The translations under genes were made by a program, and so were the position numbers. This document shows, in pieces, positions 7,390-8,874 of a DNA stretch of 8,874 nt; position 1 is the first letter of the stretch; the number at the start of each line of letters is the position of its first letter. Location: assembly GCA_002431545.1 (NCBI GenBank), contig DJFY01000001.1, positions 1 to 8,874 of the forward strand. Reading direction: 5' to 3'. The stretch comes from Cellvibrionales bacterium UBA5860 (GTDB lineage: Bacteria > Pseudomonadota > Gammaproteobacteria > Pseudomonadales > Porticoccaceae). The notes beneath the pieces are model-generated. The model did no database searches, was not told the origin of the DNA, and saw nothing but the letters and a program-made list of their open reading frames with translations.

Positions 7390-7433
7390 CAATTACGCGC
7401 ATCCCTGGCTACAATTACGCGTATTCTTGGTAA
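7390..7433 (+). repeat. Degenerate tandem pair of a 22-bp unit
   Basis: Two adjoining 22-bp units (7390-7411 and 7412-7433) share 17 of 22 bases, including an identical first ten, CAATTACGCG. Four of the five differences are C in the first copy and T in the second. The pair ends 14 bases before the acyl-CoA dehydrogenase stop. It looks like a decaying local duplication; I do not recognise a family. Confidence 0.55.
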
Positions 7434-7447
7434 AAGACCGGCGCTGC

Positions 7448-8593
7448 CTATAAATCGCGCGCGATCAATTCCAGCATGATTTCACTGGTGCCGGCATAAA
7501 TACGAGCCACCCGGGAATCGGCGTACATACGGCAAATCAGGTACTCATCCATATAACCGTAGCCCCCGTGCAGCTGCAAACATTGATCCAGGACCGTTTG
7601 CTGCAATTCAGGCAACCACCACTTACACATGGACGCAGTAGTGTTATCTAATTCGCCAACGGCGACCAGTTCGATACACCGGTCCACAAAGACGCGGGCC
7701 GCGCGCGTTTGGGCGTGGATTTCAGCCAGCTTAAAACGCGTATTTTGCTGGTCAAACAAAGACTTACCAAAGGCTTTGCGATCTTTGACATAACTGACGG
7801 TTTCCGCGAGTGCACCCTCCATGGTAGCGATCGTCTGAACGCCTACGGTGGTGCGCTCGTATGGTAGATCGCTCATTAATTGCGCAAAGCCCTGTCCCTC
7901 CTCGCCACCCAGTAACTGGCTTTCGTGGACGCGGACGTCTTCAAAAAAAAGCTCGCAGGTATCCTGCGCCTTCTGCCCAAGTTTCTTTAATTTACGACCT
8001 ACCCGGTAACCATCGAGGCCAGCGGTCTCCAGCACCAGAATTGACAAACCTCTGCCGCCGGCATTCGGATCTGTTTTGACGATCAGTAGCAATAATTCAC
8101 ACAGATAACCATTGGTGATAAAGATTTTTGAGCCGTTGACCACATAGTAGTCCCCTTCCTTTTGCGCTCGCGTGGCGATGGCCTGCAAATCCGACCCAGT
8201 GCCGGGTTCCGTCATCGCAATGGCACCGATCATCTCACCGCTGGTCATCTTGGGTAGCCAGCGGTTTTTTTGCTCCTCGGTACCGTGATTCAGAATGTAA
8301 TTGGCGCTGATGCTGTGCACGCCCTGGCCCATGCCTGTCAGACCGCGCCGCCACTGCTCCTCATAGAAAACCGCCTCGTAACGGAAATCGGCACCAACAC
8401 CGCCGTATTCTGCCGGAATGTCCGTACACAGAAATCCCTGGGTGCCGGCCTTGCGCCAGAGAGATTTGTCGATATGTTGCTGCTGCCGCCACGTCTCGTC
8501 GTAGGGCGCCATTTCCGTTTCGACGAATTTGCTGACGGAACGCCGAAAAATATCGAGTTCCTCGTCCATCCAGGGGGAACGGTATGTGCTCAT
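7448..8593 (-). CDS. Acyl-CoA dehydrogenase, long-chain/isovaleryl-like catalytic site
   Basis: This flavoenzyme of 381 residues inserts the alpha-beta double bond into acyl-CoA thioesters, passing electrons to ETF. Length and layout are standard: an N-terminal helical domain, a beta domain with the flavin signature AMTEPGTGSD at 126-135, and a C-terminal helical domain with QLHGGYGYMDEY at 340-351. At the medium-chain catalytic position the sequence is YAGTSEIM, with Ala367 where Glu would be. A glutamate is present at 246 in DLPYERTTVG, aligning with the catalytic Glu of long-chain and isovaleryl dehydrogenases. That argues for an active enzyme on long or branched substrates, though the substrate cannot be fixed from sequence. 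ATG 8593 begins MSTYRSPWMDEEL; GAGCAGG lies nine bases upstream. The stop is TAG. The EQKNRWLP block is encoded with an A7 run and the CELFFEDV block with a T8 run. Confidence 0.93.
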   Translation of the reverse strand: MSTYRSPWMDEELDIFRRSVSKFVETEMAPYDETWRQQQHIDKSLWRKAGTQGFLCTDIPAEYGGVGADFRYEAVFYEEQWRRGLTGMGQGVHSISANYILNHGTEEQKNRWLPKMTSGEMIGAIAMTEPGTGSDLQAIATRAQKEGDYYVVNGSKIFITNGYLCELLLLIVKTDPNAGGRGLSILVLETAGLDGYRVGRKLKKLGQKAQDTCELFFEDVRVHESQLLGGEEGQGFAQLMSDLPYERTTVGVQTIATMEGALAETVSYVKDRKAFGKSLFDQQNTRFKLAEIHAQTRAARVFVDRCIELVAVGELDNTTASMCKWWLPELQQTVLDQCLQLHGGYGYMDEYLICRMYADSRVARIYAGTSEIMLELIARDL

Positions 8594-8825
8594 AGCTGTT
8601 TGCCTGCTCTTTTCGTTTTAATAATGTCATCCTGTATCAGCGCCACATCTCCCTGGCTGACATATTCAGATTCTCATTTCGCATATTGTTCACATGTGCC
8701 GTCAGCGTCAGGTCGCTTGCAGGCAGGGACCAAGGCGCTCGATCGGACCGGCACCTGCTCGCGTGTCCGCGCTAATTACCGCATTGCTAGTCCTGAGCCA
8801 ATTGGGAATGCGATCCGTCTGGACC
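8594..8825. other. Upstream region of the acyl-CoA dehydrogenase gene
   Basis: The 232 bp contain no convincing gene. An 8-bp palindrome CACATGTG (8691-8698) and a repeated CATATT word about 20 bp apart are present. I see no good -35/-10 pair for the minus-strand gene. CTGACG with a weak CAATAT about 17 bases later is the best candidate and too poor to annotate. Confidence 0.35.
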
Positions 8826-8874
8826 TCATTTTTCCTGGCCTTGACGCACCGTCGCCCGGCCGGTCAGTTTTACC
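8826..8874 (-). CDS. Possible C-terminal end of an unidentified gene (partial)
   Basis: A minus-strand frame that is open from the window edge ends at TGA 8828-8826. It encodes VKLTGRATVRQGQEK, which reads like the closing beta strand and charged tail of a protein. Alternating hydrophobic residues followed by a polar tail would suit, among others, a MaoC-like hotdog-fold dehydratase, but fifteen residues cannot establish a family. Another minus-strand frame is open to 8776, so the frame choice is uncertain. If real, the gene lies upstream of and co-directional with the acyl-CoA dehydrogenase gene. Confidence 0.3.
   Translation of the reverse strand, partial: VKLTGRATVRQGQEK

Larger units (their letters stand above)
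7122..7447. other. Non-coding spacer between the acyl-CoA dehydrogenase and GGDEF-EAL genes
   Basis: This stretch of about 326 bp has no recognisable gene. It contains a tandem 13-bp repeat (7305-7330), a degenerate 22-bp tandem pair (7390-7433) and a 12-bp perfect palindrome, CGGGTCGACCCG (7251-7262). No convincing rho-independent terminator for the upstream acyl-CoA dehydrogenase gene is visible on the minus strand. The T run at 7214-7222 (minus-strand sense) lacks an adjoining stem. Confidence 0.5.

Noticed and set aside
7209..7433. A plus-strand frame of 74 codons across the spacer repeats.
   Set aside because: It starts with TTG without a Shine-Dalgarno, its composition is low-complexity (Pro, Ser, Thr), and its last part is just the 22-bp duplication translated.
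7943..7950. A run of eight T on the coding strand of the acyl-CoA dehydrogenase gene.
   Set aside because: It encodes Leu-Phe-Phe in a conserved FFEDVRV-type segment, and the frame is intact; ordinary codon choice explains it.
8262..8275. The canonical -1 frameshift heptamer A AAA AAC in the correct frame in the acyl-CoA dehydrogenase gene.
   Set aside because: It encodes the conserved EQKNRWLP block, so protein sequence largely explains it. The -1 frame stops after about ten codons, and I see no stimulatory hairpin.
8808..8874. A plus-strand frame from ATG 8808 (MRSVWTSFFLAL) that could be the start of a gene running out of the window.
   Set aside because: GGGA directly abuts the ATG, so there is no usable ribosome site spacing, and a minus-strand frame over the same bases looks more protein-like.

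Overview
The window looks like core chromosome of a gammaproteobacterium on the Pseudomonas / Cellvibrionales side, probably aquatic. The evidence is an SMC whose first 50 residues read as a Pseudomonas-type SMC, close matches to the E. coli-type proteins TrmL and FldB, and moderate GC content. No mobile element, CRISPR array, tRNA or rRNA was seen.

Layout. At 32-3535 (minus) is a complete smc, encoding the chromosome condensation ATPase. A 238-bp divergent spacer separates it from a plus-strand pair, trmL (3774-4238) and fldB (4239-4760). These two abut exactly (TGA then ATG) and form a two-gene operon. They converge on a minus-strand gene (4783-7014) for an inner-membrane PAS-PAS-GGDEF-EAL protein. 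A 433-bp spacer (7015-7447) follows; it carries a likely promoter, a 14-bp perfect palindrome and two short tandem repeats. Next is a minus-strand acyl-CoA dehydrogenase gene (7448-8593) with the catalytic glutamate at the long-chain/isovaleryl position. The right edge holds 232 bp of apparent non-coding DNA and perhaps the last 15 codons of another minus-strand gene.

How the genes fit together. Most are housekeeping genes from different pathways: chromosome segregation, wobble modification of tRNA-Leu, low-potential electron transfer, cyclic-di-GMP signalling and fatty acid or branched-chain oxidation. One possible link is within trmL-fldB. TrmL works on tRNA that already carries (ms2)i6A37, and the radical-SAM enzyme that adds the ms2 group (MiaB) takes electrons from flavodoxin. 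The signalling protein keeps a plausible diguanylate cyclase site (AGDEF plus an RxxD inhibitory site), but its EAL domain has lost the proposed general base and a metal-binding aspartate. It is therefore more likely a cyclase, or a c-di-GMP-responsive cyclase, than a phosphodiesterase.

I found no clear undescribed system. The items most worth a second look are the degenerate EAL domain, a tandem repeat of a perfect extended Shine-Dalgarno sequence in the spacer, the trmL-fldB coupling, and a G8A5 tract inside the essential ABC signature of smc.
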